64,000 nucleotides of DNA, taken from Antedon mediterranea (lineage: Eukaryota; Echinodermata; Crinoidea; Comatulida; Antedonidae). Location: positions 9,993,312-10,057,311 of the forward strand of contig NC_092675.1 in assembly GCF_964355755.1 (NCBI RefSeq), given 5' to 3'. A model generated the notes under the pieces. It was not told the DNA's origin. It made no database searches and was given only the letters and a program-made list of their open reading frames with translations. Made by a program: the position numbers and the translations under genes. This document shows, piece after piece, positions 1 through 13,800 of the stretch; position 1 is the first letter of the stretch, and the number at the start of each line of letters is the position of its first letter.

Positions 1-1
1 C

Positions 2-1811
2 AATGATATGCTTCTACAAAATGAATCTTTTGAAGATGATACAGATGGTGCTTCAGCAGTAAGTCTTGCATCCAGAAAAGGTTCTGCCATTTATGAAAGA
101 TCAAGTCAAATGAATATGCTAAAAGATAATTTTAAAAATGACACCAAAGATTTTAGGCATGTTAAGAGTGGACCTGAAGATCTTAGGAGGCCAATTGGAA
201 AAATTTGGGATCGTGAGGATACTGTAAAGGATAAGGAACCAGCACCTTCAAGGCTCTGGCTTAAGGAACTCAATGACATTGAAAGGGAGCGAAGAGGAAA
301 CCCACCAGAGAAAAAAAACATGCCTACCGCCACACATAGTTCTTCAGTGAGAGAAACCTTACCAAAATTAACAAATAGTAAACCAACTGTTGGTGATCAT
401 TATCCAGATCCACTTAAGTTTGTTAGGACAGAACTAAGACCTCAACCGAAAATAAAACTTAAAAGGGATCCCACAATATCTGTTTTATCTGCAGTGCCAA
501 AGAATGTGAACCTACTAGTGAAACCAAAAATAACAGCTGAAGTAGAATCAGATAATCCATTCAGAAATGAATTCTTATATGATGAAAGTGGTAAGGATAA
601 GATAGCCACTGTGAAAGATGTTGATGCAATTATTGGTGGATATTTACAAAAGGATACCATATCAGATGCTACATCAGAAGCAGAATTGCTTCAAACACTG
701 GCTGAAATTGAAGACACAGTAAAGGACATAAAAACCATAAATGCTAAACGTCCCTCACCAGAATTAGAGACATTATATGTGCCATCCAAAACAAGAGGCA
801 ACACAGTAACCCTGGCATTAGATGACGGCAACCTCGAGATCCAGTTGCAGGAATCAGGTTTGTCTTCTGATAATGATAGTTTTTCATCTACCTTTTTACA
901 ACAACATCAATCACACAAACGGGTTGATGAAGAACAAGTTAAAAGATCATCTGGGGAAACCTTAGAAAGCACACCTCAAATGTTTATTCCTTCTAGGGTT
1001 GTTGAAGTTAGTGATTGTGACAATATAAATCCTTTAGACAAATTACGAAATAACTATGTTATTGAAGTTACAATGGAGAAATCTAGTGTTGGGGATATAG
1101 ATAGTTATCGTAATGAAAGTTCATTTAGTCATGAAGAAACAAGCACTTCAGAGTTATATAGTAGTTTAGATCATTGCAGACCTATATACCAAACTGAGAG
1201 CATTCCAGTTAGAAATGGTCGTAAACCAAGATTTACGCAGAGAAATGGAGTTTCATCAGCGTTATCAAATAGATCCAATCCAACGCCTATCTCAGATTCT
1301 TACAATGGTTATGATAGAATTTCAGTAGATCCTAGATTAGGGGTTGGCGAATTAGACCATTGCTTTAATACTAATAAAGTGCATGACATGAAGTATTTAC
1401 CACAGCAAGAGGATTTTGTAAACATTCCTGGAGTTGAGGATATTGTACAGAGCTGGAATGAGAGAAATAGTCATGCTCTTAACGCATCTGCGCCAGCTTA
1501 TTCTGATAATCTTGATGAGCCTACAATGGCATCCAAATTTAGGTCAGAGAGTCAATTAAGTAGCAGTAGTAGTAATTATAGGGCAGAACCTCAAGTTTAC
1601 ATGCCAAAAATAAAGTCAGTTCCACCTGACTTCAAAAGAAAAAATAAAACTAAGATTAAAAATAAACGGAATCAAAAAGAAGCGAGCTACAACAGTGTCT
1701 GTGATAACAACTTGAAAGAACATCCGCATGGTTGGAATGGACGGTTCCAAGATGGTTTATCCTTGGATGGAATGTGTCATGATCAGGCTAGAAAAGATTC
1801 ATCAATACAAG
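2..1811 (+). CDS. SORBS: SORBS exon (first visible, 5'-truncated), long low-complexity region
   Basis: The frame is open from the first base of the window, so the exon or gene starts further left. It encodes about 603 residues rich in Ser, Asn, Lys and Glu, with charged stretches such as KIWDRED and [13 protein letters not shown] but no domain I recognise. The frame stays open to a stop at 1990, but the composition becomes intron-like (hydrophobic, AT-rich) after about 1811. A CAAG|GT site at 1811/1812 gives phase 1, matching the next exon. The donor is weak (GTTTTG), so the end is provisional; reading through to 1990 would give a truncated isoform. Confidence 0.6.
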
Positions 1812-4800
1812 GTTTTGAATTGTTGCTGGATTTTTTATTTATAATCAAATTAAGCATGTACATCTCTTCACTCATGTCATGTCTGCATGCACTTCAAGGG
1901 CTTTCATTTGACAAATATGGGTTCTGGACTTTCAGGTGTCAAACTTTTCATGTTTCCATTCATACTATCACCAATATATCTAGATTTTAGATTGCATGCA
2001 TCTTTATTACAACAATACATCAACAATTCAATACAATTAATTCTTTCATTGTAAATTGCAAACATAGAGTATATACTTTATTTATCAACATTTCTTCATC
2101 GTATAACAAATTTCACTTGTATTGCACAGAACATGTCAACATTCATTCATATTCTTTGTACATTATATATGCTTTTGTAAAACACCGATTAATAAAGTGT
2201 TGATGTACTAATGTGAAAAAGATGCATATAAAGTAAACTACCTCCTGACAATCAAATATTTTTTTAAAGAGAATGTCTGACTTTATCTGAAAATTTATGT
2301 CTGAAAATTATTCAAGTAGATTAAAGATTATCTTTTTAAAAGTAAATTGAAGGACAATTCAGCTTTAATTTTTACTTTAAGAAAGTAGATTGAATATATT
2401 TAAAGTAACAATCTATTATTGTATTGCCTGTGGTAGTCTTGCCGATCAATTTCAAAGGTTTTCAGTTTAGTCATTCCCGTCCACAGCCTGTAGACATTAT
2501 ATACATTAATTGCTGGAAAAAAAGTATATGTTTTTGGTAATATTAAGTTTACAGTACTAATATTGCCTGAGCATATACTTTGCATTTTTAAAACAGCTAA
2601 TTTAGCAATTGGCAATAATCGATAATACTTACTATGTAACTAACTTTTTTTCTTTTTTTTTTTTATTTTTTTCTGAAAAGAAAACCTCTGATTGTGTTAT
2701 CATTTCATAGTTTCACTTTAATAATCAATAAAATATTTTATAGTTACAAAATAATATTATCTATTTCATAAGTGAGATTAATGTAAATTTTTCTAGTACA
2801 TCATGGAACCATTTAAAAGATTATGTAACATCTGACTTGATTTGCCTATCTTAATTAACCTCTTAATTTGTGCCTACTTGTTCTTATTTCTATAACTGGA
2901 TTTGGTTGTGCCTATCCCAGATGTTTCAAAATGCTAAAATTTTGACTTTTTAACATCATAATTAATTTGTATCTTGAAATAATGTTGGAGTTCTTAAATA
3001 TAAAAATGTAATTATTCCTATACAGTCCTATACAACTATGGTATAGAAACCACTTTCAATTTCTTGATTGCTTCTGTATGCTATATTATGGCGTAATTCT
3101 TTTATGTTGTGTACTATGAGTATTGTTTTATGGATATAATATGTATGTGTGTTCGATGTCTTAACCTAAATAAACATTTATGTTGCCTTTAAGCCACACA
3201 TAACTATTGCAATTTAAATTCCATGATGCGTATTTGAAATATGCGTGGCTGGATCATGTGACACTGCATATTTTATGTTTTATAATGTATACACAAAAAA
3301 CGCAATCTTATTTTTTCGATTTATGTGCCGGGCTGGCGAGGATGACATAATAAAATGTCAAAATATCTAATCCTAAAATATACTGGCATGTATATCATTC
3401 TTAACATTTAAGAATTGTGTAACATGGTTAATGTCATTTCTACTAACTTCATATTCTGTTACAGTTGTTTGTTCCAAGTTTCGTCTTCTGTCAGTGACTG
3501 ATCTGTTTTTATATCTCAACTATCTTATTTTCAGCTGCCATACAGTATTTTAGGAAATTATTAGATTTAGGATCAACTTTACAGTATATCATTTAGATTT
3601 CAATTTAATATTATTATACTTTACATTTCAACTCAACTATTAATGGTTTGCATATTTTCTTTAATGAATTTTATCCAAGTATAATTATTTGCATAATATG
3701 CAAATGACTAATTTACATACTGGTGCATGTCAGAAGTGTCTAACCACATCCTTCTCTCTTACAACTTTGCGTGAACAGATATGCAACAACCCATAAAGTC
3801 GAACATCGCTAACGTTCAGGATCTTTCTAAAAATGTCAGTAAAAATCAATTCAACGGTAAAGATCCAGACAGAAACTTGTCTGTTGCTGTGCCACCTCCA
3901 GCGAAGCTACCCAAACCACGTTCAGTATCTAGCAGCAGTGGCGGTGGGATGTCTGCAGCTGAGCAACTTAATGTGATGTCAGCACCGCCACAAAGGCAAC
4001 CACAAGGTTCTATTCCAGATTCTTTTTTCCCTGTGTTTTAACTCAATATTTGGTTGTTTGCTGTTTGTTTTAATGGTCTATGTTAACTAATATTTTAATT
4101 TTGGAAAATGCTTTATTCATTTCTAATATTAATGTCTTTATTTCCCATTTCTATTAATTTAACTGACAGTCTTTGTTACTGTTTGGTGGAAATACCTACC
4201 TTGTCATATGTATGTTTTTATGCTGCTAATAAGTTTCTATGCGTCATTAACTCAAATATTTATGTTGTGTATTAATATTATAGTTAAATGTAAAAGTGAA
4301 ATTATTTACCAAATTCACATTATTATTTATTTACAGTGGTAAAAAAGAAAACAGTCAACATTATTTGTTCTGGAATATATATATTTGTCTTGTAATTTGT
4401 GCTTTATATTATATTTGCTCTAAATACGCTTATAGGTAACATATATTTTGTTTGGTTTTATAATACTCTTCTATCACATTCACATCTTTGATGTAATGGT
4501 TGACTAATATAATTATTATTCCAAAGAAAGATTACTGAAAAATGACATTGCTGTGGGTAACCAAGGCTGAATCTCAATGGAGTACAATCAGGTTCACTTT
4601 CTCCAAATATTATATAATAAATGACATACAATAACAAAAATGCATTAAAATCTATAATAGTAAATGTATATCTTTATAGATACTTTTTAGGTAAATGGTA
4701 TTCAATTTCCAGGTAGAACTAATGGTAATAAACAATAAGGCCCTGTTTCTGCTGCCAAGAAAATACCGTATTTTATACAGTATTTTTAGAATACCGTATA

Positions 4801-7800
4801 TATACCATATTTTTTTGGCAGCAGAAACTGCGCTCATAAAAAAAATACCGTATTTTGTATACCGTATTTTCCCCACAAAATTTGTGGATAAAATACGGCA
4901 TTTACAAATTTATACCGTATTTTTTGTACCCTTTTCTGCTGCCAATAAAAAATACCGTATTTTTTTTTACCTGCGACATGAGGTCAACATCGTGTTTTTA
5001 TTTGCTGTCGCTGTCAGCTGTTTTACACACGTGTATAGATATATTCGGCGAAAATGTGGAGCGAAGACGTCACAGTATTTACTATTTAAATCTGTGTGGG
5101 GAAGCAGCGGTGGGGAAGGAGGGGGTTGAGAAGGAGGGGGTGGGGAAGCTAAAATTTCCGGCAAACTAAAAGGTAATAAAAGGGACAACCACATTTATAA
5201 AGACATTTCTAAAAAAGTAAAACAGGAGTACGGAATAGACTTGTCTCCAAAGCAAGTAAACTCAAAGCTGAAGAGCCTGGGAAAGCAGTCCAACATTGCA
5301 AAAGACAATAACTCGGGGAGGCAACGAATTACTTGTCCCCATTACGATGTTTTCTGTGCTCTCACAACCTCTCTATCACTAGGGCTTTGAACTTAAACTT
5401 CCTTTTTTACGACTTTTAATTATCGACCAAATAAATGATTGGCAATTTGGGTAAAAAGGATGAAATTTTACACGATCACCCAAGAAGTATTGTTAGCAGA
5501 AACGGGGTACTAAAAAATACGGTATAAAAAAATACCGTATTTTTATACCATATTTTGAGCAGTTGCAGCAGAAACAGGCCCTAAGAGGTTCACTTTTTCT
5601 AAATATTATATATATATTCTAAAACTTAATAATAAAGAAGATATCTACAAAAATAAGAATTTTATGCAGTATACTGTTATGTATATGTTCTTTCCACTCC
5701 CAAATAACATTTTAAAAGAGACTAGATTTGGTTGATGAGCTGTGAACTCTGACCTATATATTAATAGTCTTCACACTGGATATTTTCACTACATTCCAAT
5801 CACAATATTATTTAAGTCTGTTAAGTTGTTTTTATAGCATCTTTTGAGCTAGGTGATATAGTTCCTTAATTACTTATTGTAGGTGTTGATAAAATATACT
5901 TGTACGTATGTAGGCGGTGTTTTTTCTTTTTCTTATTTAGTTGGAAAACGGTTTACAGAGAAAAAAATAGATAGAGGAATACAAACGCATGTTGTTATTG
6001 ATAGATAGATTTAAGTAAAATCTAAAATCTACTAGTAGTTTATGTAGGGTGTGGGAGGGAATTAATAAGTGGGAAAATGGTTTCCTGAGGGGGAAAATAG
6101 AGCGTTGTTTCTTCTTGTTGAATTATAAGATATGTTGTTTGATTCTGAGAATTTAGTTCCCACACATGCTATTATTTGAATAGATTTCCTATGTGGCACC
6201 AACTCAATCTCAATTCCAATTTCCTCGTACTACTCTCCCATCAGTAAAAAATGTTCTTTTCTATTATTCACCATGACGTAAGTTGGGAAATTTACCTGAT
6301 TAAAAAATAATTTTAAAGTCTTTCTTTGAGCAATCTTTGATGTCGGGCAAGATCTCTAATGAAGCAAAATTCAATGTTAATTATGTAATGCATCCAAGTT
6401 AATGAATAATTTCTATGGTAACTGATCATTATTTATGATTTTCAGTTTACGTAATTGCATCTTGCTGAAGGAAATGTGGTAAAAAACCGCTATAATTTAG
6501 AAAAATAATTTTCTACTATAGAATATTATATTCATTGTTTTTACTTTATGTCAACTGATCATCTGCATCGTGGAGTTAAGTAAAATATACTTCTATTCTA
6601 TCTATGTCTTTAGGGATAAAGAATAGCCTACAGTAATTGAAGATATAATTTTTTACTCACCTGTCTGCATACTTTACATTATCAATCTACAATTTCTTGC
6701 TATGAGACATACATTATACTGTTTATATAATACCTAAATAATACCTGTCATTTGATTTGACGATTGTGGGTCACATGGCGTGCAATAGTACGCACTATTA
6801 AATGATCGTTTATTAGTACTTTTTTTCGTGTAAGATAAAAACAGCGCAAATGTAATTGTTATGACTGGTTTTGCAATTGAAGTACATATTTGGAAAGATG
6901 TATATGTTAAATTTAGATCAAAAAGCCATTTAAATTGGCTTTTGATCGTTTTTAGGATTTTGATTAATTAATGGGAACATCTCTACAAGACGTGGAATCG
7001 TTGCAATAAACTAATTAGCCTAGATGATTTCCAGTTGCCTGTTGAAGTTTTGTATTGCTGCCTTTCAACCTAGCTAGCCCTGTTAGTATTAGGCTAGGCA
7101 TTTTAGCCTTGCTAGGCCTAGGATTGTTTGGTTGTTTTCATAATTACCACTACAGTAGGTACGTTTATAAAATCCATATCAATAATAATATTTAATATAA
7201 TTATTAAAAACCAAATGTTACTGTTTTAATCATTGTGAATCAAATGTCTTGGCTTGGCCTACTTTTTATTTGATTCAAATGAGAGGAATCTATTTAGATG
7301 TTTATAAAACAAATAATGAATGTTTTATATTCGTGTAATGATACAAATAATGGCAATTGGTGAATGATGAAATGTTAAATATCAACTCTGCTTTACCTCG
7401 TTAAAATTTAACCTTTCATCATTCACCTCATGACATTATTTGTATTATTACACTCATAAACATTCATTATTTGTATAAAATTTGACTAATATATATCGGA
7501 AAACACCCCTATTTGGGGCAAATTCATTATAATCATCAATAAATAATTATCTAACTCAACTTAATTTTAAAACAGGGTTACATTAGGTGTTTAAAATCAG
7601 TGCCAAACATATGAACCAACTTTATATACCATCGAGTAAAAATTCTAGAAGTAATGTGCTAAATTTTGCCCTTACGTAAATTTATATATAGATACAATAA
7701 TTTGTAGGCATGAGTTTTAAAAGAGTTAGGGTTAGCCTTTAGGGTAACCTTTATCAATGAAATTTAAGACAATATAAATGAACAGAATGTCTGACCAATA

Positions 7801-10800
7801 TTGAGTTATTGAAAATCTTTGATCAAGTTTCATTAATTTAATGCATTCACTCCATATATTACTCCTGTAATCTGATTACAATGTATTGTATATAGAAAAT
7901 TAATTAAATTTCAAGTCTATAAAGAGTTTAGGCTTCTGAAATACCTTCTAGGTTAGGGTCATGAAAACAAGGACATTATTAATTTATAGAATGAGTTTAA
8001 TTGGATAGATGGAGGAATTCATATCGGTTTAATCATTTACCGGGCCTCCTCATCTTGATATCATCTTTATGGGTTGTCTCACTCTTCCTTATCGGTTGAC
8101 TAATTCTCCCTTTGGAATGCGAGATTAGAAAACGTAGGCCCTATAGCGTGCAGCACCAAATAGGCTATAGCATTCAGCTGTTGGATACTGATCATTCACA
8201 TCATAGGTATTTTGCTTGTAGGAGGTTCAACTCGGGTTAGCAAAGCAAAGAAGTGTTAAATTAAAATGCGACACAGATAGTGATTACAACTATAAAGAAG
8301 TTTCAATTACCGTACCGTACGATAGGAATAGTTTTCTGAATAAAAATGAGTTCATAAGATCTACTGCAAAATTCTAAAACTGAAACAAGATCTACTGTGT
8401 ATGTTGTATACTTAGTATCGCCTAAAATTATAGGTGTATTACGTTCTTACAAACTGAACAGGAGAATTTATTGCTATATCTGATCCTGTTACAAATTTTA
8501 AGTACATAAAAGTGATACTTTTATTTACTTTTACAAGAAAATTACATTATTACAGTATATTTCTACTGAAATCTTTTTTTTTTAATATCGAAGGATTCTG
8601 CAGACTAGAATGTGCTACAAGATTTGATGTAGTGTGTTTATTGACATTGATTGCTGACGTCTTCGAAATACAATTTGAACTAAATTGATTATTTTGCTGA
8701 AGATTGTTCTACATTTTGCTATCATTGACGTTTGTGCAGTAGATGGGTTATTATATTCTTAATTGATTTAAACACATAAAATTACAAAATTCAGTTTTAT
8801 TGGTACATTTTTGGTCAATTTAATAAAGTTTGAACTCATATTTGAAGTCTTAAGTTGTGTTGTTTATTTATGAAGCATTAGAATCGTTCACTTTGTTAAG
8901 TCCAAGTGGCTATTGGATTGCCTATCATGTGATGAAACTGGATCGTGCTTTGTGGATTACTAACTATTGTGACATCATTTAATGTATTCTTATTCTACGA
9001 ATCTTGGTATTCGTTTCACACCCACATACTGAAGAATACCAGAATAAATTGAGTTCAGAGCTGTACAATTATTTCAGGTATATATATTTCTTGTGCACAT
9101 ATGTGATCTATACATTGGACAGGTTGTAGTATTTTTTTGCTGTTTCCAAAGTTAAATTTTTACAATACTCTGAACATTCAGTTTGTTTTTTTTGTTCCAT
9201 TTGAAAAAAAAATGCGTGTTGGTTGGTGTTGGTGTTTTTATTTTGAAAACTTGACATATGTCTTTGTGTGAATATCCATTATTTTTGTTATACACTGTAT
9301 CACCAATGCGACTATGTTATATTTAATGAATTCTTTATATACACGCACCTACTGTATTGTATTGTATTGAGGTTTTTTCATTACGTCATTCAGTTTCAAT
9401 TGAACATTTAACTGGTAGTTTTCATTGGCTGATGATTCAACGGATGTGGCTATTGATTGGTTAGCTTATATTATCCCTCAGGCAGCTGTCTATGCATTGC
9501 TATATTATGTCAACAATCAAGACTAAATTCAGACTATATTAACGAAGGTTTTGGCAATAGTAAGACATCTAAGGAATATTTACCATCTTTGAATCTGTAA
9601 CTTCTATGCTGTGTTTTCAGAAATCGTAAATGTGAAAGAAGAAGAAGTTGACTTTTATCAAGTACATTTATTAGTAGATTGTTGATTCTTTTTGCTGTTT
9701 TACTTATTCTATATTAAATAATCATGATTTTTCTACCGTTAAACAAAAAGATGGTTGAGAACCTTACGAAGAAGAGTAAAAATAAAGGACCAAAGTTAAG
9801 TGATAAGAGGCACATGAAATCAAAAACGGATTCTTCCATTATAATAAAAGGAAAGATCAGCCACTTGCGAGCGAATGATGAGATGACGCAAGCTTTAGGG
9901 CATTCAATGAGTGATACCGACTTACACCGTGCACGGTTACACGCTCATTTTTATACCGCTGCTTCACAGCGTGGTATTAAGAAGCCAGCACCTTTGCAAA
10001 AAGGTTGCTTACTCGTTCCCAGACCTAGGTGTCTCATCCATTCAAATTCACATTCTGATGTGCTACAGCTTAAAAAATTAGCTGATGCGCTCCCGGACGT
10101 TTCATCGAAAACCCGCATTTCAACTACTTCAGAGAATGAAAAAGATTCGAGTGCTGAACCAAAAACTGTTAAGAAACCATTAACTTTACGAGAGAAGTTT
10201 AATGCAAGAAAGTCACGGACTGTTGTTGGAAAGAACTAAGAATTGCAAAAGAAATATTTGACATTGTTTGAGTACATTTTAACAGTACAACAGTGCAGTC
10301 AATTATTGACATTTGTTATATCATATTTGTAATGTCTTTATGATGGTACAGCTTTTACAAGCTAGTTTTATATGTCCATCTATAGGATAGTGAAAGATCT
10401 CCAGCATTGGATTGTTGCAGTGCAACTTTCTAGCATTGGATATCATGTTTGTGAGTTTGTATTTGTTTTCTCTCCCAGTGTTCCGTATTTAAATACACAA
10501 GAATAGTAGTAGGAAGAAATTAATCTAATTTCCATGCAGAAATGTGGATAAAATAATTATGTCAAGAGATATAGAAAAATATTTATGTTCTTACTTCATA
10601 TATACACCATAGGGTAATATCGGTTTGTTTGTTATTTTTTGTGTATTAATGTGCAACTTTTGATTATTACGCAAGACATTTTGTAAAAATATTCTGTTTA
10701 ACACTAATACAATAGTAAATCTATTTGAAGGGCGTAGTACTAGAATATAAGAAAGTGGTGATGGTTATATCTGTTGGAAATTATTTAAATTTATCAACCA

Positions 10801-13800
10801 TAGAAGTACCGTATACTAAATTCTATATATTTATATAAAGAATCAACATTATTTTGATATATTTATTTTTTTTGACTGGTGATACATTTATAGTCAATTT
10901 TATTTTATTATCCTATGACATTTTCAAGCTGTGCTTGAAATATTGAGAGTAACAACCGATATATATATATATATTTTTTTGGTTATTATAACTATTTCTA
11001 TCTATTGTATAATGTAAGTTAAATCAAACTATTTATTATAAAATTCAAATTTATTCTTTAGAGAAACTATTAATGTTGATACTTTATAATGAATAAAGTT
11101 GAGGATATAAGTTAATATATTCTGTGTAGGTGTCCTTAAAATCAATATAGTAAGAGCGTGTAAGATATTCTAGAATTAACATATATTAATTCATAATAAC
11201 GTCACATAGCCTGAGGTACCATACCTTTTGAAGGTGTTATGCAAGAAATGTTAAAGCCAATATTCATAACTTAACATTAACTGGAGGGTAGGCTCAAATT
11301 GAGGAATCAATTTATCATTTGAATTCAAATATATTGTGTACACTTTAGAAGCACAAACAATTGTTTTTGTGCCAGGCTAGATACTGTTGGGAAATCACTG
11401 TAATCCTCTCCAACAGCATCAAAATAACATTTCCTTTTTTCACAGAACAAAGAATAACAAACCTTTTAAAACAAATACAGTATATAAGAGTCAAATTAAT
11501 AATAGATAATTACTATTGGAAATACTTTCTATAAATAAATAATACTACTAAAGCTACACATAATGCAGTTCAGAAACAACGAAACCTCTTTCTAGTAGGC
11601 ATTGACAGTTCTTATCTTGTAATTGGTAAAGTAACTTTCTGTTTAGGTTTGTTGGAATAAATTAGTATTTCTCTACACAAACTTAAAGGAATAGATTAAA
11701 GCTCTGTCTACACTACCAAACTTTATGTGACAAAAAAATATGATGTGTCCATAATATATAGACATGAGGATGTCATACCACTACCATATTTGGGAATACC
11801 ACTACCATATTTGAGCACATCACACTTTTTTTAACTAGTTTGATAGTGTAGATAGAGCTTAACAAATCTAGTGGATGCGTCAGTGGTTTTTTCATAACAT
11901 GTAGAATATGAATCATAGTACAAGATAACGTGTAAGTCTAATGCTATTTTGTAATACTTGGTTATATGTATTCTTTAGCTATATGTATCTATATAGTGAT
12001 TACTGTTTAACTTGCTCAAAGTCAGTAACAAAAAGTATGGTGATTTCTTAGACCAGTTCCATTTTTAACTGCAATCTAAGATGAACAATTACGATGAAAA
12101 CTTTGTAATTCATATCTTTATATAATATCATTCATATTACTAATATTTTATATTCTATATTTAGGGCTGGCTCCTATAATATTATATGCACAGTTTTTAA
12201 TTACATTTTTAATATTGTACCACTAAGTGGTGATTTTGTTACCGATGGTTGAACTGACTATGTTACTTGAAATTTATCAAATTTAAGAGTGGTTTTTACA
12301 CAGTAGGTTGTATCCAACAACACTGTATACAAAGGTAATTAATATGTATTATAATAAGCATATTATGTTGGAAGCATTTTGTGTAAACAATTTCATCTTG
12401 TTTCAATAATGTAGACTAAAGGTAAATTTCATAGTGTAAAATTTTACAGCTAGACTTCATAAGTTGATATGTCGTTAGGTTACAAATAGAGTCCTCTGGA
12501 GCCACACATGGTTTTGCAGCATAGTCTTGAAGGGATGAAGGTGTGCCCCAACTCTCTCATATGTCCTTAGAGACCATGCTGAATTTGTAGTACAGTATTT
12601 GTCATCTTGATAGGCAGACAAACTGAAAATCATTCTCACAAATTAAGTACATTCCCTGCCTGTCTACAAATTTCCAGATTCATCCTCTATGGATGTTGAT
12701 AAAACTGAGTGTTGTAATGATTTCTATAAAGAATGCTGATCATTTGCCTGGAGTGGCATTGGTTTTAACATAACACTATATGATGTAGAGTGTTCAAACA
12801 AAATTACACTTAACCGCATTCTAATTGGTTATTGTTTATAACCACTCATTCTTCTATATGTACCAATTTTACTTGATTCTGCAATTATATACAGCAAAAT
12901 ACATTTAAAATTATTATACAAGTACGCATTTTTGTGTGCCATGATATAATATAGCACAAAATAAATTTAGTAACAAGTAACAGTATACTATAGTTGTTTT
13001 TGTATTTGTCAATTATCTTCTAAGTTCTGATTAATTCAATTCTAGAAAATATTAGTGAGCTTTTGTATCAGAATGGTAGATGAAAGGGGACGGTAAATGA
13101 ACGGATATGGTAATTTATACAATGCGCAATGCATGCTTATATAAGCCCAGTATACTGCCCTATTTTGAGATTTTTTTTCAAAATTGAGAATTTTGTCTTA
13201 TTTGACTCTTGGGGTATATTTTATCATTGAATTGACCATTTATCCTAAAATATGTCTATAAATATGAAATTTATAATAATTATTATTATTATTGGGGGTA
13301 TCTACAAACACTTTTGAATATTTTGACAAACGGCCTCAATTACAGCAAATGACCAAACAGTATGATGAATATATAATGAGACAGATCAATGCTCTTAGGA
13401 GAATAGCCTTTTCATATATTTTGTAAATTTTTTACAAATTACCTGATCTAAATTACATTTATAATTATTTCAACTAAATGTTTTGGTAAATTTTTATCCA
13501 AAATCAAACAAAATAACTGCAAAGGTGCCCAGTTTTCGAAGTATTTCCTGCCATTTTTAAGTACAAATAATTTGTAAAAAGGCTTTATCTGCAATTTGAC
13601 CCCCAAAATAAAAAATTATGTCAGATATTTTTCAATAATGTGCTTTTGAAATATATTCATTGGAAAATAAAATACTACATGAACTTTTGTAAACAAAAGT
13701 AGCTTTTTGTACATAAGCCCTTTTCTTAAAGTATGGCAGTCATATAGTGTACTACGTTTTGTTCATTATCGTGACTGTTTTGGTTGATTTTACGTACGGT

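Noticed and set aside
4695-5169. Overlapping ORFs of 144 and 104 codons
   Set aside because: They are readings of the ATACCGTAT subterminal repeats of the Harbinger-like element; only the Myb/SANT segment after 5130 looks protein-derived.
13140-13790. Possible old mobile element in the SORBS intron
   Set aside because: Some repeated words, but no matching inverted ends or target duplication could be found.
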